Shown here: positions 8,473-16,859 of the stretch, piece by piece
Layout of the letters: each line of letters opens with the position of its first letter
Numbering within the stretch: the stretch's first letter is position 1
Assembly: GCF_000708285.2 (NCBI RefSeq)
Contig: NZ_JAUG01000007.1
Span: 1-64,000 of the forward strand
Reading direction: 5' to 3'
DNA: 64,000 bases
From: Pedobacter borealis DSM 19626
GTDB lineage: Bacteria; Bacteroidota; Bacteroidia; Sphingobacteriales; Sphingobacteriaceae
Made by a program: the position numbers and the translations under genes
The notes under the pieces: model-generated
Databases searched by the model: none
Seen by the model: the letters and a program-made list of their open reading frames with translations, nothing else
Told to the model about the DNA's origin: nothing

Positions 8473-9003
8473 ATGGCAACTACAAAATGGACATTAGATC
8501 CAACTCACAGCGAATTACAATTTAAAGTAAAACATTTAATGATTACTACTGTAACCGGTAGTTTAAAATCTTTCTCAGCAGAATTATCATCCGAAGGTGA
8601 TGAATTTGAAAATGCAGAAATTTCTTTCAAAGGTGATATTGATTCAATTGATACCGGAAATACTGACCGCGATAATCATTTAAAAAGTGGCGATTTTTTC
8701 GATGCTGAAAAATTTGCACACATCGAATTTAAATCCAATTCAGTAGAAAAAGATGGCAGCGATTATATCGTTAAAGGTGATTTGACTATTAAAGGCGAAA
8801 CCAAACCTGTAAAATTAACTGCAGAATTTGGGGGTATTGCTACCGATCCATGGGGAAATACCAAAGCAGGATTTACTTTAAGTGGAAAAATTAACCGTTC
8901 TGATTTCGGTTTAACCTGGAATGCTGCATTAGAAACTGGTGGTGTGATGGTAAGTGAAGAAGTTCGCATTTTAGGCGAATTACAGTTTGTTAAACAAGCA
9001 TAG
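8473..9003 (+). CDS. YceI-family lipocalin-like protein
   Basis: 176 aa. The start TKWTLDPTHSELQFKVKHLMITTVTGSLK and the end ALETGGVMVSEEVRILGELQFVK are diagnostic of the YceI fold, a beta-barrel that binds long-chain polyisoprenoid-like lipids in characterised relatives. Conserved SGDFFDAEKFAHIEFKSNSV is present in the middle. No signal peptide is seen, so this member is probably cytoplasmic, as is common for short Bacteroidota versions. It precedes a pirin gene by 67 nt, with a hairpin in the gap; the pair is often found together near redox-responsive regulators, which is a loose association only. Confidence 0.92.
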   Translation: MATTKWTLDPTHSELQFKVKHLMITTVTGSLKSFSAELSSEGDEFENAEISFKGDIDSIDTGNTDRDNHLKSGDFFDAEKFAHIEFKSNSVEKDGSDYIVKGDLTIKGETKPVKLTAEFGGIATDPWGNTKAGFTLSGKINRSDFGLTWNAALETGGVMVSEEVRILGELQFVKQA

Positions 9004-9011
9004 CGCGTAGA

Positions 9012-9042
9012 GCTAAGCGTATGGCGGCACTATGCGCTTAGC
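9012..9042 (+). repeat. GCTAAGCG hairpin between yceI and pirin genes
   Basis: An 11-bp stem (GCTAAGCGTAT against ATGCGCTTAGC, one G-U pair) with a short loop. It has no following T run, so it is more likely a dispersed palindromic repeat than a terminator. Confidence 0.55.
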
Positions 9043-9070
9043 CCCATGCCTTATCTAACTATAAAAGGTA

Positions 9071-9940
9071 ATGGAAACAAAACAAATAGAAAAAGTACTA
9101 AAAGCACCAGCGCCACATATGGTTGGCGATGGCTTTAGGGTACACAATTTTTTCCCAAGTGGATATAAAATCAACATGAGTCCGTTTTTCTTAATGGATT
9201 ATGGTTCAAAAATCGAATTTTCTGCCAGGAAAGAACCCAGGGGCGTTGGTGTACATCCACATCGAGGCTTTGAAACGGTAACTATTGCTTATCATGGTGC
9301 GGTTGCCCATCACGATAGCTCTGGAAACAGCGGTGTGATTTACCCCGGCGATGTACAATGGATGACCGCTGCAAGTGGTATACTACATAAAGAATACCAT
9401 GAAGCGCAATACAGTTTAACTGGTGGTCCATTTCAAATGGTTCAGCTTTGGATTAACCTGCCAGCTAAAGATAAAATGAGTAAACCGGGATATCAGGCAG
9501 TTAAGCAGGCTGATATGGCTCATTTTGACCTTCCTGAAAATGGGGGAAAAATCGAGATCATTGCTGGTAATTATAATGGCATAAAAGGCAATGCAAATAC
9601 CTTTACTCCCATAGCGTTCTATAATGCCAGGCTAAATAAAGGTGGTGAAGCTACTTTTAACTTTCCTGAGCATTTTAACACCGGATTTATGGTGATTGAA
9701 GGTTCGATTAAAATCAACGGATCGGAAACTGCAGTAGCAGATAATTTTGTTCACTTCAAAAATAAAGGTGAAGAGATTAAGATCGAGACTTTAGAAAACA
9801 GTGTGATTTTGGTTTTAAGCGGTGAGCCTATAGATGAACCAATTGCCCAATACGGTCCGTTCTTAATGAACACCCAGGCAGAAATCCATCAGGCCATTGA
9901 AGATTATAACCAAGGTAGATTTGGTTATTTAGAAGAGTAA
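9071..9940 (+). CDS. pirin family protein
   Basis: 289 aa. The N-terminal cupin carries the metal-binding signature GVHPHRGFETVTIAYHGAVAHHDS, with His residues on both sides and Glu in the later GDVQWMTAASGILHKEYHE. A second cupin-like half follows (FPEHFNTGFMVIEGSIKINGSE). Pirins are bicupin iron proteins with reported quercetinase or redox-sensor activity. Length and both cupin halves are complete. Downstream lie a dispersed repeat and a terminator, so it ends the short yceI-pirin unit. Confidence 0.93.
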   Translation: METKQIEKVLKAPAPHMVGDGFRVHNFFPSGYKINMSPFFLMDYGSKIEFSARKEPRGVGVHPHRGFETVTIAYHGAVAHHDSSGNSGVIYPGDVQWMTAASGILHKEYHEAQYSLTGGPFQMVQLWINLPAKDKMSKPGYQAVKQADMAHFDLPENGGKIEIIAGNYNGIKGNANTFTPIAFYNARLNKGGEATFNFPEHFNTGFMVIEGSIKINGSETAVADNFVHFKNKGEEIKIETLENSVILVLSGEPIDEPIAQYGPFLMNTQAEIHQAIEDYNQGRFGYLEE

Positions 9941-9949
9941 ACGGAAAAT

Positions 9950-10118
9950 CGTCATGCTGAACTTGTTTCAGCATCCATCATACTGAATAGATAAAATAAG
10001 CCGGCATTTTTTGTAAAATTTGCCGGTTTTTTTTGTGACTTTATATTACAGGACAATCCAGTTGCCCCCTTTCAAAATAAACAGAACTAAATAGATCCTG
10101 AAACAAGTTCAGAATGAC
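9950..10118. repeat. dispersed repeat with CGTCATGCTGAACTTG inverted ends
   Basis: Arms at 9950-9975 and 10093-10118 are imperfect inverted copies. Related pairs occur at 18614-18678 and as a partial copy at about 47207-47240. The interior contains an intrinsic terminator. The remaining sequence up to 10325 shows no gene. Confidence 0.7.
9997..10033 (+). terminator. intrinsic terminator after pirin gene
   Basis: AAGCCGGCA and TTGCCGGTT form a stem around an A/T-rich loop, followed by a run of eight T. It is 57 nt after the pirin stop. Confidence 0.7.
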
Positions 10119-10325
10119 GAAGCGCATTTTAATTTACGCTAAAAACCTTAATTCCTTAATGGTGAAAAGATTTGGAAAGGCCATTTATTCCTCTGATAAA
10201 TAGACAGATAAAAATAGTATATTAGAAAAGAACTAACGATCTAATATCCTAGCGCTTAATTATCAATCATTCATCCAATCTTCATATTCGTTAGTGACAT
10301 TTGATTAATAAATCAGAAAAGAAAA

Positions 10326-13300
10326 ATGTCCGGAAAACAAATATTTCAAACTGAGACTAAAAGACGCTGGCATACATTTACATGGGTAAGCCGTACGTTT
10401 TTTTTAGTCTTCATTATCGCAATCATCTGCGTGGTGTACACACTGTCTTCAGTACAGGCACCAAATTTGCCTTTTATAAATACCAATACACCCTTAACTG
10501 AAAAACAGTTAGATAAATTAAAGAAATCGCAACAATACAAAGATTTCACAATTGAAAAATCAAAGCTGCAAAAAATCAAAAAAGACCGGGAGCACCGCAT
10601 TCTAACCCATCGTGGCAATAACAAACGGATAAACATGGCTTTTTATGTAAGCTGGGCTTCAACTGTTAGCAAATCATTGCCCGATCTTAAGAGGAACATT
10701 GGCCATTTGGATATGGTGGCTACAGAATCTTTCTTTTTAAATGGCGATTCTATTGTAGACAAGGCAGATACTGCTGCTTTAAAAGTTATCCATACAGCTA
10801 AAAAATCGGCCATTGCAGTTGTCTCTAATTACAATAAAGATCACTGGGACGGTGCAGCTGTAAGACGGTTATTAAATGATCAGCCCGCGCAACAAAAATT
10901 AATCTATGATTTGATTGCCATTACGAAAAAATATGGCTATCGCGGAATTAACATCGATTTTGAAGAACTAAACCTTCAGAACAGCGACAGTTTTAATGCT
11001 TTTATGAAAAACCTTTATGGTCAGTTTCATGCAGAAAAACTGATTGTTTCTCAGGATATTTCACCCGAAAACGACGATTATAAACCAGAAATTCTTCAAA
11101 AATATAACGATTACATTGTATTGATGGCTTATGATCAGCATACCGAGCAAAGTAATGCGGGCGATATTTCTCATCAGGAATGGGTAGAAGAAAAACTTGA
11201 TGACATTTGCAGTAAAGTTGATGCCAGCAAAGTAATCCTTGCCCTGGCCTGCTACGGTTACGATTGGCCAAAAAATAGCGTGGGTAAATCAGTAACCTAC
11301 GAAGATGCAATGACCAGTGCGGTTAATTACAAAAGTAAAATAAACTATGATCCGGCCTCTGCCAATTTAAACTACACGTACAATGATGGCAGTGGGATTA
11401 AACATGAAGTTTACTTTACTGATGCGGCAACCTATTTTAATTTAATCCGCAAGGCTGATGATTGGGATATTGCGGGGATAGCTTTATGGCGTTTAGGCTC
11501 TGAAGACAAACGTTTATGGTCTTTTATCTCTAACGACCTCAGTTTGGATACATTAAAGGAAAAACCATTCGATTTACGCAAAATTGCTTCATTAAATATG
11601 GGTGGGATCTCGTATTTAGGCGATGGGGAAATTCTGGATCTGATTTCTACCCCAACACCAGGTAGTGTAAAATTCACTTTAAATAAAGACAATTTCTCTA
11701 TTGCCGATCAAAAATATACCCGTCTTCCTGAGCAATATGTAATTAAAAGGTTTGGCGAGGCTGATAAGAAAATTGTCTTAACCTTTGATGATGGACCTGA
11801 TCCGGTTTATACACCGCAGGTGTTAAATATATTGAAACAGGAAAAAGTACCAGGCTGTTTCTTCGTAGTTGGCATTATGGCTGAGCAGAATATGGAACTG
11901 CTAAGACAAGAATATAATGATGGTTATGAAATTGGAAACCATACTTTCTTCCATCCTGATATGTCGACCATTGGACCAAGACGGGTAAAATTCGAGCTAA
12001 ATGCTACCCGCAGGTTAATTGAAGCGGTTACCGGCCACAGTACAATTCTATTTCGTGCACCATTTAATGCCGATGCCGAACCCCAGAACATTTCAGAAAT
12101 TTTGCCAGTTGCACAGAGCCGAAAAGAGAATTACATCAATATAGGTGAACTTATCGACCCTGAAGACTGGGAACCTGGCAAAACTGCCGATCAGATTTTT
12201 AATGAAGTAGTGAAGCAGCAGGATAATGGTAATATTCTTTTATTGCACGATGCAGGTGGAAACCGTGAGGCTACTGTTGCTGCTTTGCCTCGGATTATAA
12301 AATTCTTCAAAGCCAAAGGCTATACTTTTACAACAGTTGGCAATTTAATGGGCAAAAAAAGATCAGAACTGATGCCTGCGGTTAAGTCTACTGCAAACAG
12401 TGGTTTTTCAGGCTCTGGAGATTATTTTTTCATCAACTTTTTTTACTACGGAAACATGATTTTAAACATCATATTCTCTGTGGCGATTGTACTTGCCATT
12501 TTAAGGACCATTTTTATCGCTTATCTGGCCATTAGACAGCGAAAAAGGGCGAAACAGAATGTCAGCAAATTGGTAGTAAATCCTTCAGAAAAAGTGAGTA
12601 TTATCATTCCGGCTTACAATGAAGAAGTTACTGCTGTGCAAACCATTAATAGTCTTTTAAAAACCACATATCCCGATTTTGAACTGATTTTTGTAGATGA
12701 TGGTTCGAAAGACAAAACCTTTGAAATTATTGACCAACATTTTGGCAACCATCCCCAGGTAAAGGTTTTCCGTAAAGCAAATGGCGGTAAAGCTTCGGCC
12801 TTAAATTATGGCATATCTAAAGCTACCTCAGATTTTGTTGTCTGTATTGATGCCGATACGCAATTGAAAGATGATGCCGTTACCGAACTGATGCGTTATT
12901 TCTACAGCGATAAAATCGCTGCCGTTGCCGGAACCGTGAAAGTTGGGAATGCCAACAACATTATTACCAAATGGCAGTCTATTGAATATATTACTGCACA
13001 GAATATGGATAGGCGTGCTTTCGACTTATTAAATACAATTACTGTTGTGCCTGGAGCAATTGGTGCTTTCAGAAAAAATGTAATTTTAGAAATCGGCGGA
13101 TTTACCATTGATACACTTGCCGAAGACTGCGATTTAACCATGCGTATTTTGAAAGCAGGTTACCGCGTAAAAAACTGTGATACTGCAATTGCTTATACCG
13201 AAGCACCAGAAACAGTGAGTATGTTACTTAAACAACGGTTCCGTTGGAGTTTTGGCGTAATGCAAAGTTTCTGGAAAAACAGAAAAACACTACTAAACAA

Positions 13301-13730
13301 GAAATACGGCTACTTCGGAATGGTAGGAATGCCGAATATTTTGATCTATCAGATCATTTTGCCGCTATTTTCACCACTTGCCGATCTTTTTATGCTTATC
13401 TCGTTAATTAGTGGCCTATTTTCATTAAGTGCTATAAATAATTTAACCCTAACCGGATTTTCAGGAATTTTAAGCCTGCATAACGGATTTGGTCAGGTGC
13501 TTTTCTATTACATTATCTTTATTGTTGTAGATATGATTTTTGCAGCAATCGCTTTCCGCATGGAAAAGGAAAAATATACGAATTTGCTTTACATATTCCC
13601 GCAAAGGTTTTTCTGGCGACAATTAATGTATGTTGTACTATTCCGTTCGTTCAGAAAAGCCATAAAAGGTGAGCTGGAAACCTGGGGAACGTTAAAGCGG
13701 ACAGGAAATGTTAAAGAGCAGTTGGCTTAA
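10326..13730 (+). CDS. trimodular GH18-like / polysaccharide deacetylase / GT2 membrane protein
   Basis: 1134 aa. After an N-terminal membrane helix (about 19-42), residues 95-400 form a GH18-type barrel with GINIDFEELN holding the catalytic Glu. Residues about 478-680 are a NodB/CE4 deacetylase: LTFDDGPDP (metal Asp), HTFFHPDMS (HxxxH), RAPFNAD and LLLHDAGG. A helix at about 708-733 leads to a processive GT2 domain: VSIIIPAYNEE, FVDDGSKDKT, DADTQL, LAEDCDLTMR and QRFRWSFG (QxxRW). Several C-terminal helices follow. The order suggests one polypeptide that polymerises an amino-sugar polysaccharide on the cytoplasmic side and deacetylates or cleaves it outside, as separate PgaB/PgaC-type proteins do. 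The product (poly-GlcNAc, chitin-like or other) is inferred. It stands alone as a transcription unit. Confidence 0.9.
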   Translation: MSGKQIFQTETKRRWHTFTWVSRTFFLVFIIAIICVVYTLSSVQAPNLPFINTNTPLTEKQLDKLKKSQQYKDFTIEKSKLQKIKKDREHRILTHRGNNKRINMAFYVSWASTVSKSLPDLKRNIGHLDMVATESFFLNGDSIVDKADTAALKVIHTAKKSAIAVVSNYNKDHWDGAAVRRLLNDQPAQQKLIYDLIAITKKYGYRGINIDFEELNLQNSDSFNAFMKNLYGQFHAEKLIVSQDISPENDDYKPEILQKYNDYIVLMAYDQHTEQSNAGDISHQEWVEEKLDDICSKVDASKVILALACYGYDWPKNSVGKSVTYEDAMTSAVNYKSKINYDPASANLNYTYNDGSGIKHEVYFTDAATYFNLIRKADDWDIAGIALWRLGSEDKRLWSFISNDLSLDTLKEKPFDLRKIASLNMGGISYLGDGEILDLISTPTPGSVKFTLNKDNFSIADQKYTRLPEQYVIKRFGEADKKIVLTFDDGPDPVYTPQVLNILKQEKVPGCFFVVGIMAEQNMELLRQEYNDGYEIGNHTFFHPDMSTIGPRRVKFELNATRRLIEAVTGHSTILFRAPFNADAEPQNISEILPVAQSRKENYINIGELIDPEDWEPGKTADQIFNEVVKQQDNGNILLLHDAGGNREATVAALPRIIKFFKAKGYTFTTVGNLMGKKRSELMPAVKSTANSGFSGSGDYFFINFFYYGNMILNIIFSVAIVLAILRTIFIAYLAIRQRKRAKQNVSKLVVNPSEKVSIIIPAYNEEVTAVQTINSLLKTTYPDFELIFVDDGSKDKTFEIIDQHFGNHPQVKVFRKANGGKASALNYGISKATSDFVVCIDADTQLKDDAVTELMRYFYSDKIAAVAGTVKVGNANNIITKWQSIEYITAQNMDRRAFDLLNTITVVPGAIGAFRKNVILEIGGFTIDTLAEDCDLTMRILKAGYRVKNCDTAIAYTEAPETVSMLLKQRFRWSFGVMQSFWKNRKTLLNKKYGYFGMVGMPNILIYQIILPLFSPLADLFMLISLISGLFSLSAINNLTLTGFSGILSLHNGFGQVLFYYIIFIVVDMIFAAIAFRMEKEKYTNLLYIFPQRFFWRQLMYVVLFRSFRKAIKGELETWGTLKRTGNVKEQLA

Positions 13731-13748
13731 TGCTTGTCATCAAGCTAT

Positions 13749-13844
13749 CGTCATTGCGAGAAGACTTTTTCAGCCGACGAAGCAATCTTTATAGCAGAAT
13801 CACTAGCATGAAAGATTGCTTCGTCGTTCCTCCTCGCAATGACG
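13749..13844. repeat. dispersed palindrome, long version
   Basis: Outer arms CGTCATTGCGAG (13749-13760) and its complement (13833-13844), inner arms GACGAAGCAATCTTT (13776-13790) and its complement (13811-13825). It is a relative of the 5964-6037 palindrome with an inserted internal segment. The rest of the spacer to 14023 is A/T-rich and shows no credible gene. Confidence 0.8.
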
Positions 13845-14023
13845 AACCTTATATTGCAATCTGTCATTGATAGCCTGTTGAAAAGCTGGTTAAAATGCAA
13901 TGTAAAGCATTTCGACAAGCTCAATGTGACAGCTCCGAATCAAAACTTAATATTATTACACATAACCAAAAAAAAACATAAACAATTAATAACAAGCTAT
14001 TTAAAAAAACATTATTATTGTTT

Positions 14024-14482
14024 ATGGAAAAATCTAACCAAACTATATTTTCCTTTAAACAGGTTTTATTTATTGCGCTTATCGCCGGAACATTAGATGG
14101 ACTGGCAGCAGTTATATTTTTAGGAAAGATGAATTTTATAGGGGTATTTCAGTATATCTCCAGTGCTATTATGGGACCAAATGCTTTTGCTGGAGGGACC
14201 AAAACGGCTCTTATAGGTTTAGCACTCCACTACTTTATTGCTTTTTGCTTCACCTTGATTTTTACTATTGCATCAATAAAAACACCTGTTTTACGTAAAA
14301 ACATTATCATTTCAGGAATACTATATGGCATTATCGTTTGGACGATTATGACCCTCTTGATTGTTCCGCTAACCAAAATACCTACAGCACCGTTTCATTA
14401 TGAACGGGCGATTTTAAATGCGGTAATCCTTGTTTTCTGTATTGGCTTACCGATTTCTTACTTAACGGCAAGAAAATTCTAA
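14024..14482 (+). CDS. four-helix integral membrane protein, hypothetical
   Basis: 152 aa from the ATG at 14024; a TTG six bases earlier is less likely. Four hydrophobic helices are visible (about 11-31, 57-80, 89-112, 128-147), with conserved-looking GTLDGLAAVI at the first helix and ALHYFIAFCFTLIF in the second. It resembles small YagU/DUF1440-like inner-membrane proteins, but I cannot assign it firmly. The stop lies seven bases from the end of the convergent ispF gene, so the two probably share a termination region. Confidence 0.7.
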   Translation: MEKSNQTIFSFKQVLFIALIAGTLDGLAAVIFLGKMNFIGVFQYISSAIMGPNAFAGGTKTALIGLALHYFIAFCFTLIFTIASIKTPVLRKNIIISGILYGIIVWTIMTLLIVPLTKIPTAPFHYERAILNAVILVFCIGLPISYLTARKF

Positions 14483-14488
14483 TATAGA

Positions 14489-14968
14489 CTAAGGTTTTTC
14501 TATCAGGCAAACGGCATAAGAAACAACACCTTCTTCTCTGCCGATAAATCCCATTTGCTCATTGGTAGTGGCTTTTATCGAAATATCCTCGGTAGAAATT
14601 CCAATGGCCTCAGCAATATTTTGCTGCATAGCAGGAATATGAGGGTTAATTTTTGGCGCTTCTAAACAAAGCATCGCATCTATATTGCCAATTTGCCATC
14701 CTTTTTCGGTCAACAATTTAACCGTTTCCTTCAATAAAACGAGGCTACTGATGCCTTTCCATCTATCATCTGTATTCTTGAAATGGAAACCAATATCGCG
14801 AAGGTTGGCTGCCCCTAAAAGCGCATCGCAGATGGCGTGAAGCAAAACATCGGCATCCGAATGCCCAAAAGCACCTTTATGATGATCTAATATAACTCCA
14901 CCAACAACAAAAGGGTGCTGATCTTTTAACTGATGTACATCGAATCCGAAACCTACTCTAATTTTCAT
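14489..14968 (-). CDS. ispF: 2-C-methyl-D-erythritol 2,4-cyclodiphosphate synthase
   Basis: 159 aa, the standard length. RVGFGFDVHQL supplies the metal ligands Asp and His, GAFGHSDADVLLHAICDALLGAA is the family signature, and the C-terminal KATTNEQMGFIGREEGVVSYAV matches the substrate-binding end. The enzyme makes the cyclic diphosphate in the MEP isoprenoid pathway in the cytoplasm. It is 61 nt downstream of porV on the same strand. No other MEP gene is in the window. Confidence 0.97.
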   Translation of the reverse strand: MKIRVGFGFDVHQLKDQHPFVVGGVILDHHKGAFGHSDADVLLHAICDALLGAANLRDIGFHFKNTDDRWKGISSLVLLKETVKLLTEKGWQIGNIDAMLCLEAPKINPHIPAMQQNIAEAIGISTEDISIKATTNEQMGFIGREEGVVSYAVCLIEKP

Positions 14969-15029
14969 GGGTATTTAGGTTAATTGTTTAAACACGTTAA
15001 TCGGTTAATTATAAACTGATAGCTTAAAA

Positions 15030-16220
15030 TTACTTTTTAACAATCTTTTTGTCGCCAAAGTTAAACAATAGACCAAAACGTAAGGTATTTGCAAGTGGAC
15101 TTGTTTGTGCATTTGCAATCAAATAAGAGAAATCTATATTAAAAACGTTGTATTTTAATCCAAGGCCCAAGGTAAAGTAGCGGCTATCGCCTTTCATTGG
15201 GCTCTGATAGTTGTAACCTGCTCTCACTGCAAACTGTTGGTTATACCAGTACTCTAAGCCTGTTGAAATTCCTACTTCCTTTAATTCTTCACTAAAACCG
15301 CCTGGTGCATCAGTAAACGAACCAAAAATTCCTGCTGGAACGGATCGGTTTGGATCTTTTCCGCTTACAATGTTATTGTTCGAATCGTATATCGGTTGTG
15401 TTGGCACCAACAATTTATTAAAATCGAGCGCAAAGGTTAAGGTGCTAAAATCGTCCATCGTGAAGGTAGACGCACCTCCTAGTTTAAAATTGGTTGGTAA
15501 AAAGAAGTTCTCTCCACCATCAGAATAGCTCATTTTTGTTCCGATGTTGGAAATATTAGCACCAGCAGAAAGAACAGTCTGCCTGCCAAATACCGTTGTA
15601 GTCGTTTTATACAATCCCGAAACATCAACTGCTACCGCATTTCCACTGTGCACTTGTCCTGAGGATGCAAACTGACCTGAAACTAAATTTGAATAAATAT
15701 ATCTTAATGAAGTCCCTAATGAAAACTCTTTACCAAAATTACGGGCGAAAGAAACATCAAATGCCAATTCATTCGGATTGGAAATACCCAAGTCCTGTTG
15801 GTTGATATCAGTTAGCTGAATAGAGCCTAAAGAAAAATATCTCAAAGATGCGCCAATGGTATTGCGATCATCCAATTTATAAAAACCACTTAAATAAGCA
15901 AGATTAATATCAGGCACCAGGCTTTTTAACCATGGACTATATGAAACAGAAAATCCATAAGGTTTATCTAAAAAAGCAAGTTTAGCGGCATTAATGCTGG
16001 CTGAATTTACATCACCTGCAACGGCTACGCCAGCATCACCCATTGCACCGGCACGGGCATCGGGTGTTATCAGCAGAAATGGAACTGCTGTTACAATATT
16101 GTTTGCCTCGCTACCATTTGTTTGGGTATTGCCTATGGTTACCTGAGCATTTGTTTTACCAAACACCAAGGCCATTGAGAGTGCAGAAAAAGCAAGTTTA
16201 CTGATGTACTTGAAATTCAT
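15030..16220 (-). CDS. porV: type IX secretion system outer-membrane protein PorV (LptO)
   Basis: 396 aa. A signal peptide (LAFSALSMALVFGKTNAQ) is followed by TAVPFLLITPDARAGAMGDAGVAVAGDVNS, the signature of PorV/PorQ-type outer-membrane barrels, and by alternating aromatic beta strands ending with an outer-membrane-like terminal strand (TLRFGLLFNFG). PorV shuttles type IX cargo to the attachment complex. It is divergent from gldJ across a 639-nt spacer; no porU homologue is adjacent. A TACCTTTA -7 box at 16225-16232 on the minus strand lies only a few bases from the start codon. Confidence 0.9.
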   Translation of the reverse strand: MNFKYISKLAFSALSMALVFGKTNAQVTIGNTQTNGSEANNIVTAVPFLLITPDARAGAMGDAGVAVAGDVNSASINAAKLAFLDKPYGFSVSYSPWLKSLVPDINLAYLSGFYKLDDRNTIGASLRYFSLGSIQLTDINQQDLGISNPNELAFDVSFARNFGKEFSLGTSLRYIYSNLVSGQFASSGQVHSGNAVAVDVSGLYKTTTTVFGRQTVLSAGANISNIGTKMSYSDGGENFFLPTNFKLGGASTFTMDDFSTLTFALDFNKLLVPTQPIYDSNNNIVSGKDPNRSVPAGIFGSFTDAPGGFSEELKEVGISTGLEYWYNQQFAVRAGYNYQSPMKGDSRYFTLGLGLKYNVFNIDFSYLIANAQTSPLANTLRFGLLFNFGDKKIVKK

Positions 16221-16859
16221 CCTTTAAAGGTACGTGATTTTAGATTTTGGTATTTAGCAATAACTGGAGAATATATTCTGTAACGTAAAACCAAAACTTA
16301 TATTTCACCCAAAATACGAATTCTATGATTATTTACTAATTAAACCTACGATTTTTACATACCGGTGTGACTGCAAAAAACCTAAACCCATAACTAATAA
16401 CCATTTAGCATCGTAATTGAGCTATTTCCTTTTTTTATAAAATTATTAATTCGATTTGTCAACTTAATAATCTTTAAATCAAATATGGTTAATTTATTGC
16501 AATCTCTATAAACTATAACAATACTCTTTTTATATATGCGTGTTTAAGCTGTCACTAAAAACATAAAAAAAATTAATCTTGAGATGACCTGAGCTATAAT
16601 AAAAGTAATTCCACCTATTGGGCTAATGGCTTGCTAACAGCACTTCTCAATCACCTCCATTTCTTTTTATCTTGCTTATTTATAATTATTTAACTTAAAT
16701 TTAACTGAAAAAGTAAGTAGACACAATACGCTTTAAAATAATACGTTATCACTCAAAAATATAATCGATATTTTATTACCACATTATTTATATATTCATT
16801 TAAAATTGTTTAATTTTATCGGTTGGATCCCTATAGGGACGATATTCCCAACGAACTAT
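16221..16859. other. porV-gldJ divergent intergenic region
   Basis: 639 nt, very A/T-rich, without a credible gene. A small stem (CCCTATAGGG flanked by GTTGG and CCAAC, about 16822-16852) would sit in the gldJ leader just before its ATG. A poly-T stretch and no strong promoter match are seen. Both genes' promoters must lie here. Confidence 0.5.

Noticed and set aside
13839..14096. 85-codon open frame on the plus strand
   Set aside because: It begins within a dispersed palindrome and overlaps the membrane protein gene in another frame; composition is not protein-like.
16822..16852. Riboswitch or thermometer in the gldJ leader
   Set aside because: Only a small stem is visible (CCCTATAGGG with weak outer pairs); too little to support a regulatory RNA.
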